Positions 22,169 through 33,474 of a stretch of 64,000 nt of DNA are shown piece by piece. Where the stretch lies: assembly GCA_022592435.1 (NCBI GenBank), contig JABYQS010000156.1:23569-87568 (forward strand), read 5' to 3'. Positions within the stretch are counted from its first letter, which is position 1. The number at the start of each line of letters is the position of its first letter. Under the pieces are notes generated by a model. It did no database searches and had not been told where the DNA came from. It saw nothing but the letters and a program-made list of their open reading frames with translations. Origin of the DNA: Cerioporus squamosus. Lineage: Eukaryota; Basidiomycota; Agaricomycetes; Polyporales; Polyporaceae. The translations under genes were made by a program, and so were the position numbers.

Positions 22169-22879
22169 CTGTAGTCATGATGAGATAGGTGAGTCTTGTA
22201 GCGTCACGGAGCTGCCAATCTCTGAGCAGACGCGATGCGTACACTGGCTTCTTTCAAAGTTCACGCGACGGGAGCTGTCACTGCGACCCTGCATGTGCGG
22301 CGCTTATGGTGCTCTTCACTAACGTAGCAGGCTGCACGCGGGGCTTCATGGCAGCGAGAGTTACCTTCATACAATACGTTTGTTGGACATGGCGGGAGAT
22401 GTTATTGGCGGGGAGTACAGCTCATGATTGAAGTTTCGGAGGGTAGTCCTATGTCCAGCAATCGGAGTACAGCCTAGTACAGCGCGTCCACTGCATAAAT
22501 TGTTACGTGAGCTGCTTGATCAATCTTGAGCGTGACGTTACTCGTGGATGAAATGTCAGTACGCACCTTGGTAGACATGAGAACTCATCGACACCATCTC
22601 CGTGCTTGCGCGCTTGAGCGAACGTCCAGTGATCGGATGACGTTCGAGGAACGTCGAAGTATTGTGGCGGTGCATGCGGGGGTGGCTGTGACGGTCCCTG
22701 GGGCTGGATATGGTAAACGAACTGAACACGCAGGACATGACGCAATGATGTTATGATGAAGGGCGAAGAAAGATCGACAAGAAGACACGAAAGGAGGCAA
22801 ACATGACCAAGGTGCGAGAACTGGTTGAAGTAGCGCGAGTATGTTTATGAGTGGAGGTAAGATGCGCTTACGCTTCCAC

Positions 22880-25417
22880 ATAGTCTTGAACGCGTAGGAA
22901 GCTTTGCCCTTAGCCATTCCTTCGCTGTTGGCAGCCTGATCACCGAGGTAGCCCATTGCGTCGCACGTGAAACGAAACTCGGCGCACGTCCGGCTCATGA
23001 ACTCGTCAACCAGGTGCTTGTCCGCTTTGGTGCGAATCCACTGCTTGAACTCTACTGCGAGGTGAGCAACGCAGACATGTAGAACCCAAGCGGTCCCGGA
23101 CACTCACAGTGCTGCGACGACCTTCCCTTTCTCTTTCCCTTCTCGAGGGCCTCGTCTCTTCGACCGAGACGTCAAACGCGGTCCAGATCCAAGACCCGCC
23201 CGGTCTTCTTGTTATCGTCGAGGGAACGCGTAACTGCGAGGTTGGCGATCGCGAGATCCTTATCTAGGTCGATGAGTCGTAGGGGAACGCTAAATGTGTC
23301 GTCGGTGGTGGCGTCGTACTCGAGGCCTCGCAAGTTGCAAATGCGTCCATAGTTCTCGTTGTACCGAGTAGCATACAGAGGAGAAAGCTTCTGAATCCTG
23401 ACGATGTCCTGCTGCACAGCAGCACTTGCTTTATTGCCCCGTACTGACGTCTTCGAGCGGCACGGTGCTGCACGGCGGGGCGAATTTGCTTAAGCTGGTC
23501 GAAAGCGAAGCCGGTCCGAATATTGAGCTTGACGTAGCCGAGGCCTTCCGGCGCATATTCTTCGCGCTCGGCTTGAGTGAAATCCGAGGGAAAACCTAGC
23601 ACCTCCTCGGAGACGTCTCCCTGAACATCAAACTTGTCCTCGTCGTCCGCGAACGCTGCTGGAAGGAAGCTCTCCAAAGACTCCATGTGCTTGCGCTGCG
23701 AAGGCCGCCAATGCTCCCGCTTCCTGCGGAACGAGTCCCAAGTGACCGAAAGGAGCCCGACGTCCACGACTTCGAGCTGCACTTTCTCTGGCTCGCGGAC
23801 ATAGCGTAGACGCAGGCTGCAAGAAATAAGACCACGTCACAACAGCACTGAGAGGAAGTCAGTGCACTTACGGTTCTAGATAGAGGTCCACGCCGGCTTT
23901 ATGAAGAGCACCGCAGCGCTGTGCATACGCGAGACGACGTCGTTGACGTGCGTTCCACCTTTGGCCCTGTTGGTGTAGATAAGGTCTTGAAGAGCTTTCT
24001 CCATGCTAAGCACTGCGACATGATGCGATGAGGAAGGCGTACATAAGACTGCATAAATGATGCTCACGATCTTCGACCTGAAGCCACTCCGCGACGCGAC
24101 CTTCATCGGGCCGGCACCAGCAGTCATACTTGCAAAGTAGCGTGTGGTGCGACGCTGGATGACATACGCCTCCAGAAGTTTGCGACCAAGGTATGACGTT
24201 GTGCAGAGATCAGTAGAGGCCACATAGTCAGGGATAGATGACCTACGCATCAGCTCACTCTTGCACCAGTTCCAGAAGCTGGCGACTGTCACAAGCCAGT
24301 CTTGCCGAGCACCTGAAGTCTTCTCGCGAGTTGGGCGCCCCGCGTCACCGTTGCCTCCCCAGGAGCTTTGTGACCGTGGATGTGCAGCTTCGGCAGCATC
24401 TTCACACGCTCAACCACAGGCCGCAGATCACGATGGTAGTCCTTAAACCGCGCCAGGATGTGCTTCATGACCTCGTACGTGAACCCGATCTCTAGGAGGC
24501 GAACAGCGAGCCTGAGGGCACCCGAGGGCGACATCACCGTGTCCCCCACCTGTGCTTGTGGGATCAGTAAGAAGCTAAGACTGGGACGAGAGCCTACTCA
24601 CGTCTCGGCGGTCTGCAGGTCAACCACACCGCCGGGCAGGACGAAGAGATGGTTGCATGTGACGGCAACAACGCCGCTGACGTCCATGTACTTGAACTTA
24701 CCCCGGCGTTGGTTGCGAATGACTTTGAAGCCCGCGCAGGTTTCGCCCTGAAAGTTACGGTCAGCTGTTTGTGCACAGCGGGCGTGGCAGGTAGGTACCG
24801 AGACTTCATGGCTTTGCGGTAGGACATGCAGCCTGGACACACTCATTGTGTTCGTGCCATAGCATCGCATCGAGAAGGTCGTCGAAACGGGGCTTCCACT
24901 CCTTGACGCTCTGACGGGGACTAGGGTTGTGTCAGTCAGGCTGCAGGGTCACGGTCCTGACAGGGGAACATACCCTGGGATCCGCCTGCTCCGTTGCGGG
25001 AGGACAATCCTCCTGACCGTGTGCCGCGGAAGGCTGAGCAGGTGGTGCCACGGTAGCGGTGTTGACATCGAACGACGGTTCGTCATGCAGCTCCGTAGCG
25101 GGCGTAGGCAACGAACGACTCGTCTGACCAGACGGCGTCAGCATGGGAGTGATTCGCATCAGAACCGAAGCGAGCGCGTTTCGATGCAGTGGAGTGTTGT
25201 CCTCTATCGACCATTCTTCGAGGCGGACCTTCCCGTTCGGCCCGACTCTGAAGGAAGACTGCCGCGGAGGACTCGGAGGTAAATCCAGACCACTCCTGAT
25301 GCCGTGGGCCCTCTGGGCCTTCTTGAACATGCTGAGAGCAGTCGCGCGAACTGCGACGATGGGGAGACAGATGGCGCATGTCGACGAGATGTGTTCATAT
25401 GCATTGGGCCACGTCAA
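22880..25417 (-). mobile_element. KDZ-type transposase gene, probably degenerate
   Basis: A series of minus-strand blocks follows the order of Kyakuja-Dileera-Zisupton (KDZ) transposases: KEWKPRFDDLLDAML (near 24900); TCAGFKVIRNQRRGKF then VSGVVAVTCNHLFVLPGGVV (24600-24750); FTYEVMKHILARFKDYH and LPKLHIHGHK (24290-24500); FWNWCKSEL (24265); LGFPSDFTQAEREEYAPEGL followed by GFAFDQLKQIRPAVQHRA (23480-23620); RIQKLSPLYATRYNENYGR (23340-23410); and FKQWIRTKADKHL (22990-23050). The usual block after LHIHGH, with the conserved HGETxE segment, is missing, and the blocks need many frame changes, some explained by introns. This looks like a decaying element. N-terminal exons may extend to 25417 or beyond. 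The family call rests on recalled motifs. Confidence 0.55.
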
Positions 25418-25686
25418 AGCGAAGGGCGGGCGGATTTTTCACTGGCAATTGACCACTGCAAAGCGTGTCCCAGTCCGCTTTGTGGTCGGACGTCCAGCTT
25501 GCAGTGAAACTACTGCGGACGAGAGGGGTGGTCATCGGTGGGACCGGCGCGCTGACGCTTGGTGTTGTGTGCAGAACAAACTTTGCCGACTGACCTCCCC
25601 CCGAATCCCCGGCGAGTCCATGCTCGTTGCTGCTTTGGACTGCCTCTCGAGAAGCCTCTGGACGTACGGCACACTTGCGCTTGCAC

Positions 25687-26650
25687 TTAGTCGACGCCAC
25701 CCCCGGTCGGATGCGATGTAGGGTCTGCTGCAGTCCTACCGGAACCCATCCTGCCTGCTCGAGGGTGGACGGTACGAGCAACGGAAGGAGACTGGATGAC
25801 TATATTCAAGCCCGGGGTCCTCGCGAGTGGGTCGGTGGTTTCGGCGTGGCTAGCGCCTCCGCCCGCCGCGATGATGCTGGAACGATGATGGGAACAACGG
25901 TCGACATATTGCGGGGGGAGGGGAGGCTCGAGGTTCTTTAGCTTGTCCAGGAGGCGCAGGTACATCTCTGCGCCCAATTGGTGCTTCTCGTCGACATATG
26001 TGTTGTGGAACTCGCACGACACGAAGGCTGACACTGGGCAGTTCTGTCATTCAACGGCCACGTTATCTCAGAACGTTACCACTCACCAGTTCAACCAGCA
26101 TTCCAGCGGTCTCATCCTCCGTGAGCCCATAGCAGATGCGAACAACATGCTTGCCACCGCGCGGGCAGAGACGCTGAGCGACTTCACGATCTTCAGGTGG
26201 TTGGAGAGACGTGGCAACGACGCGTACACGGGCATTGTCGGAGGAGTCGAGCAGAACTTGAAGGGGGGCATGGTCGCTGAGAGAGGCGAGAGGCGAGAGA
26301 GGCGAAGTATTGCGGGGGCCCGAGGCGGTTGGACACAAAGGGCAAGGCGCGACGCTTCGACCTTGGAGGATCGCAATCCAACTCCGAAGCAAATTTGATT
26401 GGCTTTTGCGAAAAGCGTCCCCGAGTGGTCTTGCGGTCCTTCGCAAGCGTTCTTGCGTTCAGGAGGACGAGAGATGAGAGGGCTCGAGATCATCCGAGAC
26501 TTTCGAGCCCTCGCGACAACACCAAGTTGTCGCTTGTGAAGGGAGGAGGGTTGGTACTGCCTGTGCAGCGCCGCATACGATATAAGCAAGGCAACATGAA
26601 TTTGAGACTTACCCAGTGCACTGTTCACGCACCTGCCCTGTCTTGCCATG
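25687..26650 (-). CDS. Uncertain exon blocks upstream of the KDZ region
   Basis: Two minus-strand blocks look coding: one near 26100-26240 (VRVVATSLQPPEDREVAQRL ... GLTEDETAGMLVEL) that ends at a good GTGAGTGG donor, and one near 25900-26034 (FVSCEFHNTYVDEKHQLGAE then YLRLLDKLKNLEPPLPPQY). They may be the 5' part of the KDZ gene or a separate orphan gene. No domain recognised. Confidence 0.3.
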
Positions 26651-27099
26651 TCTCGCGAAACCTGACTGTCGATGTTGTCGCTAAATGCGGATGAGGGAGA
26701 ACGAAGAGGCTATCCGGAGTGGTATGGTAGCAGTACGTGATATCTCGAGGCAGAGTAAGCGAGAAGATTCAGTGTGGTCCGTGGAAACTCGAATCGCAGG
26801 AACACGCATCGCGCTGGCACAGCCACGAGAAAGTTTTACCCACGCCTACGATGGTGTTAAGGCCGAGACTTATAAGTACCATTTCGCGACATTTAATAAG
26901 TATTGACCATTCTACATGTGTGATTAAGTCAACTCGAGCTCATCAGTTGCTTTTCAGCGATCGTCACCTCAAAGGCTACAAGCATCGACAGGCCGGGGAC
27001 CACCGAAGTATACAAGAGGACAATAGAACAGCAACAACGTGCGCTAAGCATCGTCATGGTAAAGGTCAGTCATTTGCAAGAAATCATACAGTGTTTCTA
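26651..27099. other. Intergenic stretch
   Basis: No gene recognised; relatively AT-rich, 3' flank of the 661-aa orphan. Confidence 0.4.
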
Positions 27100-29179
27100 C
27101 TACGCAGGGTCTGGTAAGACGGGGAACTCGTGGGGTACTATAGGAGCACGTCCCGACTGAGCAAAGAATGTATCAACGTAGAACTTCGCCATCTCTCTCT
27201 CTCGCCCGAGTATTTCGTCAGTGGACATGCTTGTCGCGAAGGGTGAGCCACGGTGGATAGGTGCCGGGCAGGCCGGCCAACGTGAGAGCACTCGTCGGAA
27301 AGCTTCCAGGTACGGCACACGAGCGTGAGCGACTCGCGCACAGAGACCGGCTCCTCCGGAAGGCAATTCGATGACAGAGTAGAGTTGGTGAGATGGAAAG
27401 ATGCCGCTCAGCAGGTCTTCGCGGGCTCTCTCACCGCGAGGGTCATTACGGGATGGGATGAAGAGGCGATCAAGAGCGAGAAGTTCGTATCGAAACCCGA
27501 GATCGAATATCTCCCATATGATACCAGGGCATAGCTGCGGATCGACCGTGCTCACGCGATATCCCAACCACCACACTGGGCCTAACTGAGCAGAATCGAA
27601 TTGTGTCGCTTGGAAGATGGTACCAAAGACCTTCTTGACGGCCTCCCAACGCTGCGCATTCAGCGTCGAGGAATCAAGATGCGTGCGCCCGGTGTGCCCA
27701 TAGAGGAAGTCACGCCACCACTGTGTTGGGACAGAGGTGACAGGGATGTCGGGTACGCGCAAAAGATACAGCCATCCGGCGCGGATACGGAGCCACGTCA
27801 TGATGTAGCGATCGCGCCTGTCAGTGGTCTTCGGGCGCAGAAGCAAAGCGGGCTCGGGTATCCAGTATCCCCAAATCTCCGGGTTCGGGCGCGCGGGCTG
27901 GCTCAAGTCCACGGTGCGCATGGCTTCCTGCCATGCCGGGAGTTCGTTCGGCATCCACGGATGCTCGAAGTGCTCAAACTTGTTAGTACCTCGTGTTTGA
28001 CTCGCATGAGGGCGACGATCTGGATATGGTCAGCGGAGCAAGGCACCATAAGACGGAATCACTTACAAGGTGTGTGCAAGGAGGAGGCCTTCAGCTTCAT
28101 CCGCACCTCACTGTCACGAGGCTTCACGACAGGCGTCGTGGTTATAGCCGCTCGAGTAGGAACCGGTCCTCCAACGAGGATACCTTTGTAGTCCTTCTGC
28201 GAGCAAGCTGCAGGGTAGCCGCCTACGCTATCCACAACCAACAGCGGCGTTCGGGACACATCGAGGTATGTATGTCCGAATCGCATAGTCTGCAACAAAT
28301 GTGCGACCCCGGCGACTCCGCGATATACGACATGTCCACCTTCCGGTCCATTGTCCACGCAGATGTGGTCGGGAGGAGTGGGGGTGATTATCGCTCGTAC
28401 GCTGGTGTCACTTAGAATGGAGACGTCGGTGCGAATGAACCAGACCGGGATGCCGGCATTGTGGAAGTTCTGAACGACACCACCGTCGGTGCTGAAAGCT
28501 CCCATGAGCCCCGTGTCGACTGGCAAAGGAGAATCTAAGAAGTTGTCGACGTGCTTCTCCACCCAGTCCAGACATGCGCGTGTCGACAACCAATAGCGCT
28601 GAGTCTCGCGCACTTGCAGGGCTGCATCTCGAAAGGTAGAAGGGAAGGACTTGAGTCTATCCCGTGTCTGGCGCATGGCCAGGTCCAACCAGGGCAGACG
28701 GCTGTCTCCGCTCCCACAAGCCGAGACTGACTGCGAGAGATCATCTACCAATGTGCTCAGTGCGCTGATTGCATCCGGCTTGAGCAGTCCAAGACACGTA
28801 AACATAGAACCCTCGAGTGCGACGAAGTCGGAGTCCTCTTTGGGAGTCCACCATATCGAGGCGTAGGGATGGTCGGCTAAGACAGGGCGAAGGATGGCAC
28901 AGAGATAGTCGCACTCGTCCGTGAAGACTTGCGGCCACTGAATAGGGTCTGGGATGCCGTAGCGATAATCAGATCGCATAGAGACCTCTACGATGCCGAC
29001 GTGTGGGGAGGGTACGTATGACATGTTCGGGGAGCTGAGAACATACTTGTCATCCCCAATGTCTGCTGCCGAGAGCGCGTCTGCCCAACCCAACGGAGCT
29101 AGGAAACAGTCAGACATATCGCCTTGCAGAATAACCAAAACTGACCATCGTGGTCTCCCTGGGGTTGCAGAGGCGGCAT
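27100..29179 (-). CDS. 661-aa uncharacterised protein
   Basis: Complete three-exon gene: 29146-29179, 28067-29098, 27100-28019, with two 47-nt introns; 661 aa. The start MPPLQPQGDHD was chosen because it joins in phase to APLGWADALS; reading from a later Met would use intron sequence. No domain was recognised. Landmarks: TPPDHICVDNGP near the middle, then EHPWMPNELPAWQEAMR, GYWIPEPALLL and WLRIRAGWLYLL. Proteins of this general look (a Trp/Pro-rich C-terminal half with HPWMP and WxxxL blocks) recur as lineage-specific families in agaricomycete genomes, often near transposons, as far as I recall. Predicted soluble and cytoplasmic or nuclear: no signal peptide or membrane span seen. The gene is intact, and a dispersed repeat starts only 100 bp upstream. 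Confidence 0.8.
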
Positions 29180-29279
29180 GTGAACGACGGTGTGCGGTAG
29201 CACGGAGGAACGAGGGGGTGGATGGGGATGCCAGGAGGAACGCACTCGTAGCGAAGGGCGGTCTCGGGTGAACGTAAGT

Positions 29280-29653
29280 GTCAGCAAGGGAGCACTCCAG
29301 CCTACCGCAAGCGCGTGATATCGTACGTTGCTTCCCCGGGAAGGCTGGGATGCTGCCTCTGCGACTGTCGGGACTCCGCCGTCAAATAAGGATGTCGCCA
29401 ACCCAGGGATGAAACATGCAAGAATGACAAGTAATATAGGAGCGGGAATGAGAGGAGGGGTGCCAAGCGTCGAGAGCAAGCTTTAGGAGAGCTCGTGGTG
29501 CGACGTACAATAGATCTAGAGTCACTAGTCACTAGTCACTGTCAAAATGCAATAGTAAATACGGTAACGGGAGCTGATGAAATCGGTGTGACGCGAATCG
29601 GTTATTGATGTGACAGGTCCGAGTCACAGACCTCTTGGGCCTCTCGGAGTCGG
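29280..29653 (-). repeat. Dispersed repeat, copy 2
   Basis: 374 bp aligning with 17242-17487 in the same orientation. Compared with copy 1 it has extra sequence of about 45 bp after the CCGCAAGCGC block and about 110 bp before GGTAACGGGAGCTG; the second insertion contains three GTCACTA units (29521-29540). It lies directly upstream of the 661-aa orphan gene and could supply its promoter. Confidence 0.75.
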
Positions 29654-29870
29654 CCCTCGGACTGAGACGCGGTCACGTGGGAAGGCGCGGTGCTGGATGT
29701 CAATGTCATGGCACCGGCAAGGGCATACGCAAACGTCGCATTATCAAGTCGTCCCGTCACGCCCAAGCACAAGGAGAATACTTCAAAGCATACCAAAAGC
29801 ATATATGTCATATCTGATACATACGAGGGATAGGCATAGCGCGGACGAGATCCAGAGGCACATGAACCAT

Positions 29871-29890
29871 GGGGGGGGGGGGGGGGGGGG
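29871..29890 (+). repeat. Poly-G tract of 20
   Basis: Uninterrupted run of 20 G, followed by two CATGAGAACGAG repeats. A long G homopolymer is rare and G-quadruplex-prone; its length may also be an assembly artefact. Confidence 0.9.
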
Positions 29891-30050
29891 AGGACATGAG
29901 AACGAGCTGCATGAGAACGAGCGGCATAAAACAAGAGAGGCATGAGGGCATGTAAAGTACGTGGGCGTGAGGAGCCAAACGAGAAGATGATATACAGAGT
30001 AACGGCGCAGGAAGTCGGGGTATCGGGGTCAAGTTCGACCTCAGGAGGAA

Positions 30051-31375
30051 TTAGAACCGGATAGCCCTTAAATCAGCAATAATTCTTCTGCCGAGCTGTC
30101 GACCGTCAATACCAAGGCGTAAATGAACCATCACAGGCAGTACCTACCTTCATGAGGCGCATAGAGCGAAAGCGCACGGCTTCGAACTGACCAAAGGTGC
30201 TCGCAAAGTCGTCGATCGGTACTTCCAGTCCGTCAGGGCCAGGTAAAGTGGCAGGAGAGCTTCTGGACTGGTTCTCCAGGGCCTGGTTAATTGTGAGCTG
30301 ATTTCAGTCTCGCTCAACGTGTCAGACGTACCCGCAGCTCATCAAGCACGCTTGCTTGTTCGATCTTGGCGGCCTTGATCTTCTCGACGTAACCATCGTA
30401 CTTCTTGAGGGCTGCGTCGAGGTCAGCTTTGCGCAGGACACCCGCGGGTTTCTTGATCCACTCGTCAACTTGTTCTCGGAAGATGTTCTCGACCTCCTGA
30501 AGAAGACGCTTCCTCTCGTCGCACAGGTTCGTCAAGGATGAGAAGATAGGTGCAGCCAATCCAGCGAAGGTGTTTTGGTCGATCTTGTTGGAGTGAATCG
30601 CATCTAACGCTTTGATATAATACTTCTGCTCGAGTGCAATGGCAGGTCATCAGTGACTCGTTTCCAGGCGACCGTTCAACATACCTTCTGACACACCAGC
30701 ATGAAGCACGGCTTCGAACGTTCGAATATGGATATAATTGCTGCTTCCTCAGCTCGCAACTTCTGTATGCCGAGTCTCAGACTTTCCATGGTGCGGCATA
30801 GAACAATGTTCTGTTGCGCAGCGGTGGGACACTGCCGAACGTGAGCGGCATACATGTACTCGACCTAAACCGATGAGGGTAAGATTAGCAGGTCGCATAT
30901 GTCACCGAGGTCTAGGACGTACACGAGCGTGGAGAACTGTTGCAGTCTGACAGTGTTGCGACATCTCCGACACGTACAGCTCAAGCTGCTTGTACGCATT
31001 CTCGCGACCTGTAAACACATTCGCCAGGCTTCGGAGCCTCTCGACGACGACGTTGCCGTAGAGGAAACTGATGAGCATGCCGGTATTGTTAAGTGCCTGC
31101 TTGACCGCATGTCGATGCTCTTTGTTCAATGCCGACGAGCGAGTGGAGAAGTCTCGCAGCCAATCTTCCTCGGGGCCTGTAAGACACAGACGCATCAAGA
31201 CGCTAATCGAATCCCCCATCAGTAACGTGGGTGACGGAGCAAGTGGAAGCTGAACGAACGGGACGAGAGCCTTCTCCGCCGCCGCATCGGCGTCCTGTAT
31301 CAACTCCACCTTGTCTTGTATCCTGCTTAATGCATGACGAACGCCAACACAGGAGATGCGCGTGCCGAAAGACAT
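30051..31375 (-). CDS. Orphan coiled-coil family member A
   Basis: Complete 373-aa gene in five exons: 30923-31375, 30685-30864, 30332-30625, 30148-30297, 30051-30095. The start ATG at 31375 opens MSFGTRISCVGV. The product is largely helical and charged (for example DERKRLLQEVENIFREQ, KYDGYVEKIKAAKIEQASVL), with predicted coiled coils, no signal peptide and no membrane helix. Near the C-terminus it has TLPGPDGLEVP and ends IIADLRAIRF. Members B (35369-36611) and C (52871-54268) share the exon layout: a ~290-nt exon of charged helices ending in LDELR or LNELE, a 135-150-nt exon with the PGPDG-type loop, and a tiny last exon of 45-63 nt coding a short amphipathic helix. The intron between 30332 and 30297 is only 34 nt, very short for a fungus, but skipping it gives an immediate stop. 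Function unknown. Confidence 0.75.
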
Positions 31376-32613
31376 TATAGATCGTGCAAGTGTCCGAGAG
31401 TGAGTCAGATAGAGGGAGTGAGGGTGCAGAACCGAGGGGAAAGCGGACGGACGGAGACGAAGTCGGATGTGCAGACAACGGTTGTGCCACTGGCTAGCGT
31501 GGCTCAGCCTCGTGTCAATGTACACTCTGTATGCCAAAGGCATCAACGAGCACTGCAGGACCATAGCAATTTCGTACATACCGATAATCACGCGTGAAGG
31601 GGAGATCCACGTCCGTATATACTCAGCTGAACAGAGCTGGGGTCTTTATGTTCACGCATCGCAAGATATCGGCGAGTTGAGGGATGATATCTGAGACAGA
31701 CCATAGCTACGACTCGTGGCTTCAAGTACTCCCACGGACAGACTCCCGGGGTGCCGTGAAGACTGCTTCCCTTAGCCTCCTCTCCCGTACATACGATGCC
31801 TCGACAAACCTGCGATTGAGGAAGCAGATCAAACCGTTGTTAGTCGTGGTTATGGAAATACGAACTCACCGTCGAACGCTGTACATGTACGCCGTTTCGT
31901 CATATAGGCCTTATAACCTCCTTGAAATGGTAATCTCATGTATGCTGTATGGTCGTGTGAAACGCAACGAACGATGCTAAGAGGACGATGAAAAGAGGAC
32001 GATGGGGCGTTATTCTGCTCGATATGGGTAACGGCCCTGACGATCCGCGGATCGGCGCCCAGCGTCAGTCCCGACACGCATCTCTTACGAGTCCAGTGCC
32101 GCACGGTCCAGGTTCAGGAGGAGAGAGGTATTTTCAGGAGTAGCTGTGACCTGCTAAAATACGGGGAAGCAGTGCCATGAGGTCATGAGATAGGAGGAGC
32201 CTGGAGGACGGCAGCTGGACGCGAGTCCAAGGCGTGTCGCCGACATGATTATCGGGCAGGATCGCGCGCCCGAAAGCGCCATGTCGCGTCGAATCCTAGT
32301 CCCAAATACTTCACAGTATATGTCCCAAAGCCGTTATGTTGTCGGCTCTGTACGCCAGGCCTGCCCCTCCTTTAGCATTATAGCGTTGGGACGTGAGACG
32401 CAGGTTGCGAGGAGCCCGGATGACGCAGCGAGGGAGGGAAGTCTTTACTCATGCCGTGGACACATACGTTCGACATGTCGGACATGAGGAGGGATCTAAG
32501 ATAAGGGTCGCATGTTTTGACAATTTCAGAGCTACTGGACTCGCCGCAGAACCGACTCCGGCGCACTCCTCTTTCTCTCACCAACATCCCCTCACTTTCT
32601 CGATCCACTGAGC
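31376..32613. other. Divergent intergenic region
   Basis: Lies between the minus-strand family member A and the plus-strand tail-anchored gene, so it should contain both promoters. A TATATAC motif occurs near 31614. No coding feature recognised. Confidence 0.4.
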
Positions 32614-33368
32614 ATGTGCGAGACGCCAATCGAAGTAGATGTCGTTCAGCCTATTCGTCACGTTGCCGATGGCTGCTTTGAGCTTACGAAGGAAGAGAAT
32701 ATGTCAACGCGGGCCACCTTCGAGGATGCTCTGCTTCGCGTTGTCACAGGCAGCGCAAACCTAACTCTGGTAGGTGTTAGACATGTATGTTTCCACCGTT
32801 GCTGGCTCACACCAATGGTGCTGAACTAGGCTGACGCTCAGGAGGCGGAGGATACGACTGCGCAATCCGATTCCATTCAGGTACCTGAAGATATAGTCCG
32901 AGCTTTGTTCATGAAGGCTTTAACATGTCCGTGCCTATCGGAAGCAGACTCGCCATTCATGTACTAATCTAACGTCTCAGGGTACATCGATAAGCAATGC
33001 TTGCATACCCAGGGAGCGCACGTTGTTTTCGTTCTCCACGGCAATGATGAGGTTCGAGCACTCCCTTGCCAATACGGAAGTGAAGCCTTCAATGGAACCA
33101 CCCACTTTCACAGGTCACTCCCAACGGAAGTCCCGCACTACCGCTCTCCTCCGTCCGCGCCTTGGGGGATGGACTTGCTGCGTTAGATGATTCCGTGAAG
33201 AGCGATCAGGACTTCGCGGAATACATGGGTCGCAGCGGCCAATACTATGAGGAGAGGACGCGATCCATGCCATGGAGACAGCGCTTCCTAGCCCTGATCG
33301 TCATGGCAGTGGCGGCTCATTTACTTATATTGGCGTTGACTTTGGTACGCTCGACCGCGGGGTTTTAA
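32614..33368 (+). CDS. 192-aa tail-anchored membrane protein, orphan
   Basis: Complete four-exon plus-strand gene: 32614-32769, 32830-32926, 32981-33051, 33114-33368, giving 192 aa. The N-terminal ~160 residues are hydrophilic (MCETPIEVDVVQPIRHVADG..., then HVVFVLHGNDE). The C-terminus is a single strongly hydrophobic segment, LALIVMAVAAHLLILALTL, followed by a short RSTAGF tail, so the protein should be inserted post-translationally with its bulk in the cytosol. Second-exon donor GTCCGT is weak, but the alternative read-through hits a stop. No homologous family recognised. It is one of only three plus-strand genes recognised in the window. Confidence 0.72.
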
Positions 33369-33474
33369 CGAGGGCTGATATTTAGATGGATTGTACACCG
33401 CAGGATATACATAGCGGAGGCGAACAGATATAAATTGTAGACATGGCATAGCGTACATGATACGGCACGAGTGG

